From Nitrobacter vulgaris (GTDB lineage: Bacteria > Pseudomonadota > Alphaproteobacteria > Rhizobiales > Xanthobacteraceae), in assembly GCF_002028545.1 (NCBI RefSeq), contig NZ_MWPQ01000055.1, positions 1 to 64,000 on the forward strand: a stretch of 64,000 nucleotides of DNA. The letters are read 5' to 3'. A model generated the notes under the pieces. That model worked only from the letters and a program-made list of their open reading frames with translations, did not search any database and had not been told where the DNA came from. Shown here in pieces: positions 36,046 through 44,421 of the stretch (its first letter is position 1; the number at the start of each line of letters is the position of its first letter). The position numbers and the translations under genes are program-made.

Positions 36046-36602
36046 ATCCGCCGCCCGCGAAGCGCTATGCTTCGCAGCCTGATGCGCGAATCCGTATCAA
36101 TATCCCCTGAAGCAGGTTAGACGAGAACGACTGCGACGCAATAAGATTCGTTGGCGGCGCAATGTCACATGACACTATCGGTTTGAGATCACTCCGATTT
36201 CTCGGATTCAAACAGTCGTGATCAGGTTCCATTCGAATTGAAAGAAAATGGTAACGCGCGTGCGTTCCGAGCGTGTCGTTTGATCGCCACGAGGCGAAGC
36301 ACAAAGATTGACCAGAGCAGCAATGTCTTTCGGCACGAGACAGACGAGCCGCGAGATAACGAAGGCTATCTCATCGAGTCGGGTCGGTCCGCACAGTTGA
36401 AACCGCGACGCGCGTCTAAGCCTCACAGTAGTCTGCACGACGTCTTCGACACAAAAGAAACGCAACGATTGAAAGCTCTTGGTGCTGCAAAACAGCGACG
36501 ACAAAATAGTTGGAAGAGCTATTTTTTGCCGGCGACACCGTGCCATAATGCGGCTTGTCTCGACTTCCTCGCCTCTCCTTGATGGGTTAAGCAAGTTCGC
36601 TC
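36046..36602. other. Non-coding region between efflux operon and MotA-like gene
   Basis: About 550 bp without a supported gene. Frames of 114 and 128 codons exist on opposite strands at about 36208-36594, but both have unusual composition, overlap each other and match nothing I know. The region must hold the efflux promoter (minus) and the promoter of the MotA-like gene (plus). Confidence 0.4.
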
Positions 36603-37676
36603 ATGGCGCAAGGCACCGCTCCCCGCTCCGCACCGGAGATCGAACCGACCAAGCTAGCGCCGCCCCGGATATTTCTGGTGCGCATGGTCGTGTTCATTGT
36701 GCTGTGCGCGCTGGTACTGATCGTTCTTTACAAGCAGACCGTTTCCGCCTTCTTCGCCAACCCCAGTCTCAACGCGCTGATCGTAGGCGTGCTGACGATC
36801 GGAATCGTTTTTGCATTCCGGCAGGTGATCCGACTCTATCCGGAAGTCGCATGGGTCAACAATTTCCGCGTCGCCAATCCGGGCCGGGCCACTGACCGGA
36901 GGCCGCGACTGCTGGCTCCGATGGCCGCGATTCTCGGCGGCGAACGCACCGGGCGGATGTCGATCTCCCAGCAGACGATGCGGCATCTGCTCGATTCCAT
37001 CGCCACCCGGCTCGACGAAGCCCGCGACATCTCCCGCTACATGATGGGTCTGTTGGTCTTCCTGGGCCTGCTCGGCACGTTCTGGGGCTTGATCGAAACT
37101 GTCGGCTCCGTCGGCAAGGTGATAGACGGCCTGAAGATCGGCGGCGACACCGGGTCCATGTTCGAGACGCTGAAAGAAGGTCTCGCTGCGCCGCTCGGCG
37201 GCATGGGCATTTCGTTTTCGTCGTCGCTGTTCGGCCTCGCCGGATCGCTGATTCTCGGCTTTCTCGATCTGCAATCCAGTCAAGCGCAGAACCGCTTCTA
37301 TACCGACCTTGAGGACTGGCTCGCTACCACCGTTCGCGAATATAGCGGCGAGGCCCGGGCTGATCCGGCCGCCGAAATAAAAGCTGCGATTGAACGGCTT
37401 CGCGTCACCGTCGAGAAGACGGGATCCGGCCATGAGACCACCTCCGCAATGGCGAGTCTTGCAGAAGCCATTCAGGGGCTCGTCAGCCATATGCGGACCG
37501 AACAGCAGTTGGTTCGCGAATGGGCGGACGAACAGGGCGAGCAAAACCGCGAGATCAAAAAGCTGCTTCAGTACCTCGCACAGCCGCCGGATGACGACCA
37601 ACTGACCGTCCCGTTTACCCCGACCGCTGCTTCGCGGCCGGCGCCTTCCTCCGCGGAGGGAGGGGCACAATCTTAA
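36603..37676 (+). CDS. MotA/TolQ/ExbB-like proton channel family protein
   Basis: A 357-residue inner-membrane protein. Two helices lie near the N-terminus (about 25-48 and 58-78), then a cytoplasmic segment, then two helices (about 140-165 FLGLLGTFWGLIETVGSV and 195-220 GMGISFSSSLFGLAGSLIL) with the MotA/TolQ signature, and a charged, partly coiled C-terminal tail (about 255-320). It forms a pair with the OmpA-domain protein 10 bp downstream, so the two probably make an ion-driven stator-like complex acting on the envelope. No flagellar genes are near, so annotation as a flagellar motor protein would be misleading. Confidence 0.82.
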   Translation: MAQGTAPRSAPEIEPTKLAPPRIFLVRMVVFIVLCALVLIVLYKQTVSAFFANPSLNALIVGVLTIGIVFAFRQVIRLYPEVAWVNNFRVANPGRATDRRPRLLAPMAAILGGERTGRMSISQQTMRHLLDSIATRLDEARDISRYMMGLLVFLGLLGTFWGLIETVGSVGKVIDGLKIGGDTGSMFETLKEGLAAPLGGMGISFSSSLFGLAGSLILGFLDLQSSQAQNRFYTDLEDWLATTVREYSGEARADPAAEIKAAIERLRVTVEKTGSGHETTSAMASLAEAIQGLVSHMRTEQQLVREWADEQGEQNREIKKLLQYLAQPPDDDQLTVPFTPTAASRPAPSSAEGGAQS

Positions 37677-37686
37677 GAGAAACATC

Positions 37687-38715
37687 ATGGCCCTAGCACG
37701 CGGGCGCCGGAACGAGAGCGGATTCAACTACTGGCCAGGATTCGTTGATGCCCTCTCGACGCTGGTGCTCGCGATCGTTTTCCTGCTGTCTGTGTTTCTG
37801 GTGGTGCAGTTCTTCCTGTCGCAGGAAGTCTCGGGCAAGGACAAGGCACTGGAGCAACTCAATGCCAGGATCGCTCAATTGACCGATCTGCTGTCGCTGG
37901 AAAAGCTCGGCAAGGTCAGCCTCGGCGACGAGGTCAGCCAGTTGCGTGCGGGTCTCGTATCGGCCGAAGCCGAGCGCGATCGGATCAAGGGACTTTATGA
38001 GGGCCTCGCCGGCGCGGGTAACGATGCCGCGGGCCGCAACAGCCAATTGAACAAGGCGCTGGATTCCGAAAAGCAGCTTTCGGCTCGCGCGCTGGCGCAG
38101 GTCGAGGTGCTGACACAACAGATCAGCGCGCTGCGCCGACAACTGGCGGCGCTGGAGAACGCACTCGACGTCTCCGAGAAAAAAGACAAAGAGTCGCAGA
38201 ACCGCATCGCTGATCTCGGCCAACGGCTGAACGTCGCACTGGCAAAGCGAGTGCAGGAGCTGTCTCGCTACCGCTCGGAATTTTTTGGACGCTTGCGCGC
38301 CATTCTCGGTAACCGGCCTGATATTCGAATTGTCGGCGACCGTTTTGTTTTCCAGTCAGAGGTCTTTTTCGATACTGCGCAGGCGACGCTTCTGCCGGAA
38401 GGAAAATCCGAACTCGATAAGGTTGCCGGCGCGCTGACCGATCTCGACAAACAGATCCCAAGCGAGATCGCCTGGGTGCTGCGCGTGGACGGCCACACCG
38501 ACGTCAGGCCCATCAATAGCCCGGTCTTCAAGTCGAACTGGGACTTGTCGGCGGCGCGCGCGATCTCGGTGGTGCAGTATCTGGTATCGCTCGGCGTGCC
38601 GCCGCAACGCCTGGTCGCTGCGGGCTTCGGCGAGTTCCAGCCGCTCGATCCCGGCGCGACGGAAGACGCCTTCAAGCGCAACCGCCGTATCGAACTGAAG
38701 CTCACCGAGCGGTAA
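37687..38715 (+). CDS. MotB-like OmpA-domain peptidoglycan-binding protein
   Basis: A 342-residue protein with one N-terminal membrane helix (about 18-42, FVDALSTLVLAIVFLLSVFL) carrying an Asp in the MotB-like position, a long coiled coil (about 45-185), and a C-terminal OmpA peptidoglycan-binding domain (about 215-340) with VDGHTDVRPI, WDLSAARAISVVQYL and KRNRRIELKL. It lies 10 bp after the MotA-like gene. Together they resemble MotA/MotB or TolQ/TolR arranged for anchoring to the cell wall, with an unusually long coiled-coil stalk. Confidence 0.85.
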   Translation: MALARGRRNESGFNYWPGFVDALSTLVLAIVFLLSVFLVVQFFLSQEVSGKDKALEQLNARIAQLTDLLSLEKLGKVSLGDEVSQLRAGLVSAEAERDRIKGLYEGLAGAGNDAAGRNSQLNKALDSEKQLSARALAQVEVLTQQISALRRQLAALENALDVSEKKDKESQNRIADLGQRLNVALAKRVQELSRYRSEFFGRLRAILGNRPDIRIVGDRFVFQSEVFFDTAQATLLPEGKSELDKVAGALTDLDKQIPSEIAWVLRVDGHTDVRPINSPVFKSNWDLSAARAISVVQYLVSLGVPPQRLVAAGFGEFQPLDPGATEDAFKRNRRIELKLTER

Positions 38716-38716
38716 G

Positions 38717-38765
38717 AGTATGATCCCGAAAGGTGGAACTCCGGTTGTCGGGGAAATCATGCCCA
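38717..38765. repeat. Interspersed repeat C overlapping the GNAT start
   Basis: The block with ATGATCCCGAAAGGTGG and GGGGAAATCATGC is an imperfect inverted repeat (ATGATCCC against GGGAAATCAT) of the type common between genes in this bacterial group. It supplies the first ATG at 38720 as well as the preferred one at 38759. Confidence 0.5.
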
Positions 38766-39220
38766 AACAAGAAACCGAGTCGTTCAAACTCAGACCCTAC
38801 GCGCCAGCCGACGAAGACGCCACGATCGCTTTGTGGCAGGCGACGTGGCAACAAACCTACCCCGCGATCGATTTCGCGGCACGCGTGCCGTGGTGGCGCG
38901 AACGCTGGCGCAACGAGCTTGTACCCAACGCCGAAATCATTGTTGCCGAACAATCCGGAGAGCTGGCAGGTTTCATCACCATCGATGCGGCGGGCTATCT
39001 CGACCAGCTCGTGGTCGCACCCGAGCACTGGGGCGGCGATATTGCAAACGCCCTGATGGACGAGACGAAACGGCTATCGCCGGCGGGAATTACGTTGCTG
39101 GTCAACTCCGACAACGGCCGCGCCATCCGCTTCTACGCGCGCAACGGATTCGTCCACGCGGGCGACGATGTCAATCCAACGTCGGGACGGCTGGTCAACC
39201 GTATGGAATGGAAACCGTGA
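38759..39220 (+). CDS. GNAT family N-acetyltransferase
   Basis: A 153-residue acetyltransferase. FKLRPYAPADEDATIALWQAT is the N-terminal strand-helix, YLDQLVVAPEHWGGDIANALM the acetyl-CoA motif A (a divergent R/Q-x-x-G-x-G/A, here HWGGDI), and NGRAIRFYARNGFVHAG motif B. Substrate unknown. An in-frame ATG at 38720 would add 13 residues encoded by an interspersed repeat; the ATG at 38759, also at the repeat's edge, is preferred. It follows the OmpA gene by 43 bp. Confidence 0.8.
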   Translation: MPKQETESFKLRPYAPADEDATIALWQATWQQTYPAIDFAARVPWWRERWRNELVPNAEIIVAEQSGELAGFITIDAAGYLDQLVVAPEHWGGDIANALMDETKRLSPAGITLLVNSDNGRAIRFYARNGFVHAGDDVNPTSGRLVNRMEWKP

Positions 39221-39265
39221 CGCCCGTATTTGAGTCGCCGTGGCCGGGCATGACGCAGCATTGCG

Positions 39266-41152
39266 TCACACACCCTCGAACTGCAGCCGCGCCAGGCGCG
39301 CATACAGTCCATTGGCGGCGACCAGCGAGGCGTGCGTGCCCTGCTCCACGATCCGTCCCTGATCCATGACCATGATCCGGTCGCATGACAGCACGGTAGC
39401 GAGACGATGCGCGATCACCAGCGTGGTGCGGTGCTTCATCAGTTCTTCCAGCGCGGTCTGCACCAAAGTCTCCGATTCGGCGTCGAGCGACGACGTCGCC
39501 TCATCCAGCAGCAAGAGAGGCGCGTCGCGCAGGATTGCGCGGGCGATGGCGATACGCTGGCGTTGTCCGCCGGACAGCGTCACGCCGCGTTCGCCGAGCA
39601 GCGCCTCGAAGCCACCGGGCAACCGGCAGATGAACTCCGTGGCATGGGCCAGCTCGGCGGCACGCTCGACCTCGGCATCGGACGCATCCGGCCGACCGAA
39701 GCGGATATTCTCGCGGGCGGACGCGGCAAAGATCACCGATTCCTGCGGCACCAGCGCGATGCGGGCACGAACCTCGCGTGGATCGGCGGTGCGCAGCGGA
39801 ACGCCATCGAACGAGATGGTGCCGGCGGCGGGATCGTAGAACCGCAGCAGCAGGTGAAATATTGTACTTTTTCCTGCGCCTGACGGGCCGACGATGGCAA
39901 CCTTCTCACCGGCCTTCACGGCCAGCGAGACACCGTCCAGCACCTTGACCTGCGGGCGCGACGGATATGCGAAGCTGACGTTGTCCAGCGTGACATCGCC
40001 GCGCGCCGGCGCCGGCAGAGCGCGCGGTGATGGCGGCGCCGCGATCACTGGCTTGACGCGAAGCAACTCGAAGAGGCGCTCGGCCGCACCGGAGGCGGCG
40101 GCAACCTCGCCCCAGACTTCACTGAGCTGGCCGAGACCGGTCGCGGCGAACGCGGCATACAGCACAAACTGGCCGAGACGGCCCGGCGTCATGTCGCCAC
40201 TCAGCACGTCGCGCGAACCGATCCAGAGGATCAGGACCACGCTGGTGAAAACGATGAAGATGATGATCGCGGTCAGCACGGCACGGGCGCGCGCCGAATT
40301 GCGCGCCGCCAGATAGGCCTGCTCGACTTCGCCGCCGAAACGGACATCGGCGAGCCGCTCGTTGGTATAGGCCTGCACCGTCCTGATTCCGCCGACCAGT
40401 TCGGAGGCATAGGCCGTGGCTTCCGCGAGATTATCCTGCGCGCTCCGCGACAGGCGGCGCACCCAGCGTCCGAATGCGACCAGCGGCAGGACGATCAGCG
40501 GGATAGCCGCCAGCACCAGGCCGGACAGGCGCGGGCTGGTGATCACCATCATCGAGGCCGCGCCGAGGAACAGCACGACGTTGCGTAACGCGACCGATAT
40601 CGAGGAACCGACCGCGGACTTGATCTGGGTTGTATCGGCCGTCAGCCGCGAGACCAGTTCGCCGCTGCGGGCGGTGTCGAAAAACACCGGCGACAGCGAG
40701 ATCAGGTGGGCGAACACGTCGCGCCTCAGATCGGAGACGATGCGCTCGCCGGTGGTGGTCACCAAAAAATAACGCGCCGCGCTGGCGCCGGCGAGGACGG
40801 CGACAACACCGATCATCATGGTGAAGTAGCTGTTGATCATCGCGACGCCTTCGGACGTGAAGCCGAAGTCGATGATCCGGCGCACTGCGAGCGGCACGAC
40901 CAGCGTCGTCAGCGCGGCGACGACCAAGGCGACAAGCGCAAGCAGCGCCCGACCGCGGTAGCGGGCGATATAAGGCAAGAGCGCGAGAAGCGGGCGCAAC
41001 CGAGTGCCGCCGCGTGCGCCGGCGTCCGGCGGCGAGGCCTGATCCGCCATGACAGGTGCGACCGGCTCGGGTCCGGCCTTTGAGGGACCGTCGAGCGGCA
41101 GAGTGACGGCCGCGGATTTCGAGGTATTTTCACGCACTTCTACCGGACTCAT
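39266..41152 (-). CDS. ABC exporter, fused permease and ATPase (MsbA/LmrA-like)
   Basis: A 628-residue half-transporter. After a 45-residue polar start come six membrane helices (about 55-335) and a nucleotide-binding domain (about 375-628): Walker [13 protein letters not shown] signature [15 protein letters not shown], Walker [13 protein letters not shown] and the H-loop in VIAHRL. It dimerises and exports lipids or drugs; the exact substrate is unknown. In related genomes this gene stands beside rpmE, as it does here, divergently. Confidence 0.92.
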   Translation of the reverse strand: MSPVEVRENTSKSAAVTLPLDGPSKAGPEPVAPVMADQASPPDAGARGGTRLRPLLALLPYIARYRGRALLALVALVVAALTTLVVPLAVRRIIDFGFTSEGVAMINSYFTMMIGVVAVLAGASAARYFLVTTTGERIVSDLRRDVFAHLISLSPVFFDTARSGELVSRLTADTTQIKSAVGSSISVALRNVVLFLGAASMMVITSPRLSGLVLAAIPLIVLPLVAFGRWVRRLSRSAQDNLAEATAYASELVGGIRTVQAYTNERLADVRFGGEVEQAYLAARNSARARAVLTAIIIFIVFTSVVLILWIGSRDVLSGDMTPGRLGQFVLYAAFAATGLGQLSEVWGEVAAASGAAERLFELLRVKPVIAAPPSPRALPAPARGDVTLDNVSFAYPSRPQVKVLDGVSLAVKAGEKVAIVGPSGAGKSTIFHLLLRFYDPAAGTISFDGVPLRTADPREVRARIALVPQESVIFAASARENIRFGRPDASDAEVERAAELAHATEFICRLPGGFEALLGERGVTLSGGQRQRIAIARAILRDAPLLLLDEATSSLDAESETLVQTALEELMKHRTTLVIAHRLATVLSCDRIMVMDQGRIVEQGTHASLVAANGLYARLARLQFEGV

Positions 41153-41300
41153 CGCCTGACCACGCTATTGCTGATAAGGCAACCTAATATGCCCCCCCGC
41201 GCACGCTGGCAAATGCACAGGCGCGCTTGTCCGTCAAACCTTGGTGCGATATAGAGCGGACCAAATCCGCCCAAAACCATCCGCCCTGCAAGGACACGTC

Positions 41301-41528
41301 ATGAAAGCCGAAATTCACCCGGATTATCATACAATTAAGGTCGTGATGACCGACGGAACAGAGTACCTGACCCGTTCCACCTGGGGCAAGGACGGCGATA
41401 CGCTGAACCTCGACATCGATTCCAAGTCGCATCCAGCATGGACCGGCGGTTCCCAACAGATTCTCGACCGCGGCGGCCGCGTCTCCCGGTTCCAGAAAAA
41501 ATTCTCGGGCTTCCTCAAGAAGGACTGA
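41301..41528 (+). CDS. rpmE: 50S ribosomal protein L31
   Basis: A 75-residue L31: [20 protein letters not shown], then [21 protein letters not shown] and a basic end. It has no Cys, so it is the zinc-free form. The start is the ATG closest to the family N-terminus; a 20-codon upstream extension is rejected. A terminator follows 70 bp downstream. Confidence 0.93.
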   Translation: MKAEIHPDYHTIKVVMTDGTEYLTRSTWGKDGDTLNLDIDSKSHPAWTGGSQQILDRGGRVSRFQKKFSGFLKKD

Positions 41529-41598
41529 GTTTAAAACTCAATCCGAGATCGCGTCATTGCGAGGCGCATCATGCCGGAACAATCCGGACGTTCTGAGG

Positions 41599-41620
41599 AG
41601 ACCCGCTTAGCGGGTCTTTT
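41599..41620 (+). terminator. Rho-independent terminator after rpmE
   Basis: Stem AGACCCGC (41599-41606) / GCGGGTCT (41610-41617), loop TTA, then TTTT. Confidence 0.8.
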
Positions 41621-41763
41621 ATCGGTTGGCCGGCCCGCCGGCTCGCATGACATCGGAAATGATCGCGTTCCATCAAGAGGTGAAGCGCTCTCGTCGCGCT
41701 ACGCCTTCAAAAAACATGCGGCACGACGGCCGAGACCATCCCGTTGCGACTTTCTCGGTAGGG

Positions 41764-42285
41764 TTAGCCGGTCTGGCGCTCGAATGCTTCCCTGAGACGG
41801 TCGAGTTGCGACACCAGCGGATTACCGGCCGTCCCATGCTCTACAGGCGGCGCATGGATGGTGGTATCGAGGCGCCGTACCCGCGCCTGCAAATTCATCG
41901 ACCGCTCGATCAGATCCTGCAACTGCCACGGCAATTTTGCGATCATGTCCTGCGCACCGGGATCCGCCGCCGACAGCTTGACCCTGGTCTTTTCGCGATT
42001 GGCCTGTGCCAGCGTCATCTCGCCTTCCTTCACGGCGCGATGCAGCAAGAGCCACGAAGCGAGTTGCATCAACCGAGTGGTCAGCCTCATGCTTTCGGTG
42101 GCGTAGGTCAGGCTGACTGAACGTTCGAGCGATTTCGCCTCGGTGCGGCCATCACCATCGAGATAGGCAGCGGTTTCCTCGACCAGATCCATGCCTTCCC
42201 GGAACAAGGCGGTGAATACGGAAGAGCCGGCGAGATGTTCGCTGAACTGGACAAGACCGCTGTCGCCTGCCGATGGATCGAACAT
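41764..42285 (-). CDS. DUF1465 family protein
   Basis: A 173-residue helical protein of the alphaproteobacterial DUF1465 family. It has VQFSEHLAGSSVFTALFREG near the start, then LTYATESMRLTTRLMQLASWLLLHRAV (about 75-100), a repeat of helices with KLPWQLQDLIERSMNLQARV, and a short tail. No catalytic motif is seen. It is probably cytoplasmic. Function is not known to me. Its place between rpmE and DUF1192 is common in this group. Confidence 0.85.
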   Translation of the reverse strand: MFDPSAGDSGLVQFSEHLAGSSVFTALFREGMDLVEETAAYLDGDGRTEAKSLERSVSLTYATESMRLTTRLMQLASWLLLHRAVKEGEMTLAQANREKTRVKLSAADPGAQDMIAKLPWQLQDLIERSMNLQARVRRLDTTIHAPPVEHGTAGNPLVSQLDRLREAFERQTG

Positions 42286-42571
42286 GGTTCACGCCTCACG
42301 CAGTGTCCGCAAGTGAAATCCGGTTACCGTAAGAAAATTCATTAAATCAATAACTTACGTACACCCTGATCGCGACGGCCGGTATCCATTTTTCGAATAC
42401 ACCTTTGGCCGCCTGCCGGCTTCTTCGCGCCGACTTATGATGAACAAATCATTGCGCGCCGCGGAGCGGGAGTCCAGCGCCAGATATCGGCAAGGATTAA
42501 TAAGGGTTAATATTCAAGGCGACATTGCGAGGATAACGCCAAGCAAAATGACGCAGTAAGATGACGCAGGC
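42286..42571. other. Non-coding region upstream of DUF1465
   Basis: No gene. An AT-richer stretch (42330-42360) probably holds the DUF1465 promoter. TTAA-N6-TTAA at about 42497 has the wrong spacing for a CtrA box. Confidence 0.4.
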
Positions 42572-42598
42572 AAAAAAAGAGCCGCCGTTTCCGGCGGC
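42572..42598 (-). terminator. Rho-independent terminator on the minus strand
   Basis: Stem GCCGCCG (42581-42587) / CGGCGGC (42592-42598), loop of 4. On the minus strand it leads into seven T (42578-42572). It is about 210 bp downstream of DUF1192, the nearest minus-strand gene. No gene is seen in that 210-bp gap. Confidence 0.7.
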
Positions 42599-42806
42599 CT
42601 GAAGTTGATAACAGGGAGGCGTCAAACAGAGTGGACAGGAAGCCACTCGGTGTCCAATGAAGGACATTTCAGTCATAGTCGGGAAAGCTTAATTAATCGT
42701 AAACGAACGAATTTCTTCAGCTTTTGTTTGCAGTTTGGGCAGGGCTCTCCCCGGTCATGCAGGCACCGGGGGAACCGGTCGGACCAATCCGGACCGAATA
42801 CATCTC

Positions 42807-42995
42807 TCAAGACTTGAAAAAACGGTCAGCCGCATCCTTCGAGGCGCGCTTCTTCACTTCAGCCGCCCGCAGGCGCTGGATCTCGGCCGTCAGCAACGCG
42901 ATACGGTCCTCGAGTTCGTTCACCGAAAGCAGCGAGAGATCCTGCCCGATGTCATGCGTGATCTTTTTCCTGGGTTCGTCGTCATCGATGGTCAT
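42807..42995 (-). CDS. DUF1192 family small protein
   Basis: A 62-residue protein: MTIDDDEPRKKITHDIGQDL, then a conserved helical part LSLLSVNELEDRIALLTAEIQRLRAA that is likely coiled coil, and a basic end DRFFKS. The DUF1192 family is typical of Alphaproteobacteria, usually next to DUF1465. Function unknown. Confidence 0.85.
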   Translation of the reverse strand: MTIDDDEPRKKITHDIGQDLSLLSVNELEDRIALLTAEIQRLRAAEVKKRASKDAADRFFKS

Positions 42996-43148
42996 GCGTC
43001 CGTCCCGCTGCGGCTCAAGAGCCCGTCGTCACAGGTTTTTCCAGTTCGCGGCCGGCTGTCCAGAGCTTATTCGCTTCTCATGCAATCCGAGGCCCGACCG
43101 TGACGAGTTTGTCGGTGACGGGCTTCTCACACGAATTGGTACGCACGT

Positions 43149-43167
43149 CGCTTGAAAACGCTATAGT
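43149..43167. repeat. Fragment of interspersed repeat A, inverted
   Basis: CGCTTGAAAACGCTATAG is the inverse of the opening of repeat A (CTATAGCGTTTTCGAGCG). It lies upstream of the quinone oxidoreductase gene. Confidence 0.45.
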
Positions 43168-43210
43168 CAGCATCGGACCGTCTTTCCCGCGCTTTCCCCG
43201 GTGACGACCC

Positions 43211-44209
43211 ATGGATAAGCCACCAGTGCAAATGACCGCCATCGGCATCAGCAAGCCCGGTGGCCCGGAGGTTCTTGTGCCGGAGATTCGTCCGGTTCCC
43301 TCACCCGGCACAAACGAAATCCTGATCAAGGTCGCGGTGGCCGGCGTCAACCGGCCGGATATCCTACAGCGCTCCGGCAGCTATCCCCCACCACCCGGCA
43401 CCAGCGATCTGCCCGGCCTGGAAGTCGCTGGCGAGATAGCTGCGCTTGGCGAAGGCGCGAGCAAGTATCAACTCGGCGACAAAGTGATGTCGCTGGTCTC
43501 GGGCGGCGGATACGCACAATACTGCGTCGCGCATGAGTCGATCGCGATGCCGATCCCTCTCGGGTTCTCCATGATTGAAGCCGGCGCTACACCGGAAACC
43601 CTGATGACGGTGTGGCACAATGTGTTCGAACGCGGCGCATTGAAAGCAGGCGAGACGTTGCTAATACACGGCGGTTCATCGGGCATCGGCACTATGGCGA
43701 TTCAACTCGCCAAGGCGTTCGGTGCAAGGACGATCGTGACCGTCGGATCAAAGGAGAAGGCAGACGCCTGTCTTAGCCTTGGTGCCGATCACGCCATCAA
43801 CTACAAACTCCAGGATTTCGTCGCGGAGGTGAAGGCGATGACGGCCGGCGCAGGCGCCAATCTCATCCTCGATATGGTCGGCGGCGACTACATCGAGAAG
43901 AACTATGATGCCGCCGCGCTCGAGGGCCGCATCGTGCAGATCGCATTTCTCAATGGTGCGAAGGCAACCGTTAATTTCGCCAGGCTGATGATGAAGCGGC
44001 TGCACCATACCGGTTCGACGCTGCGGCCGCGGTCGGTTGCAGACAAGGCCTTGATGGTCGGCGCCATCGAAGCCAAAGTGCTGCCCTTGATGCACGACGG
44101 ACGAATCAAGCCGCTGATCGACAGCAGCTTCCCGCTCGACAAGGCAGCGGAAGCTCATCGGCGGATGGAAACCAGCGCGCATGTGGGCAAAATTGTGTTG
44201 ACAGTTTAG
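43211..44209 (+). CDS. NAD(P)H-quinone oxidoreductase, PIG3-like zinc-free MDR family
   Basis: A 332-residue medium-chain dehydrogenase/reductase without zinc ligands. ITVAGVNRPDILQRSG-like N-terminal part (VAGVNRPDILQRSGSYPPPPG, about 50-70), a Rossmann domain with LLIHGGSSGIGTMAIQLAKAFGA (about 145-168), and FPLDKAAEAHRRMETSAHVGKIVL at the end match the PIG3/QorA type. It reduces quinones or enones with NADPH. It is divergent from DUF1192. Confidence 0.9.
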   Translation: MDKPPVQMTAIGISKPGGPEVLVPEIRPVPSPGTNEILIKVAVAGVNRPDILQRSGSYPPPPGTSDLPGLEVAGEIAALGEGASKYQLGDKVMSLVSGGGYAQYCVAHESIAMPIPLGFSMIEAGATPETLMTVWHNVFERGALKAGETLLIHGGSSGIGTMAIQLAKAFGARTIVTVGSKEKADACLSLGADHAINYKLQDFVAEVKAMTAGAGANLILDMVGGDYIEKNYDAAALEGRIVQIAFLNGAKATVNFARLMMKRLHHTGSTLRPRSVADKALMVGAIEAKVLPLMHDGRIKPLIDSSFPLDKAAEAHRRMETSAHVGKIVLTV

Positions 44210-44421
44210 ATTCCTGCGAACCTGCGGGAGCCTATAATTCCTTTTGAAATTATGTCATCTATCTCGCGCGGTCGGCTGGTTCGGCGAGAGCAGGTGGCGG
44301 GTTTGCACGGGTTCGCTTTCATTTCTGTGACGTCCAGGTCTGTGACATCCAGGATCGTCTCCGCGCGGGTCTCGATCTCCTCCCGCGCAAAAAGGCGGGA
44401 CTGTATGTTGAACATGAGGAA

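Noticed and set aside
36208-36594. Open frames of 114-128 codons on both strands between the efflux operon and the MotA-like gene
   Set aside because: They overlap each other, have unusual amino-acid make-up, no ribosome site or family similarity.
42497-42510. TTAA-N6-TTAA near DUF1465
   Set aside because: The spacer is one base short of a CtrA site, and it is distant from the gene start.
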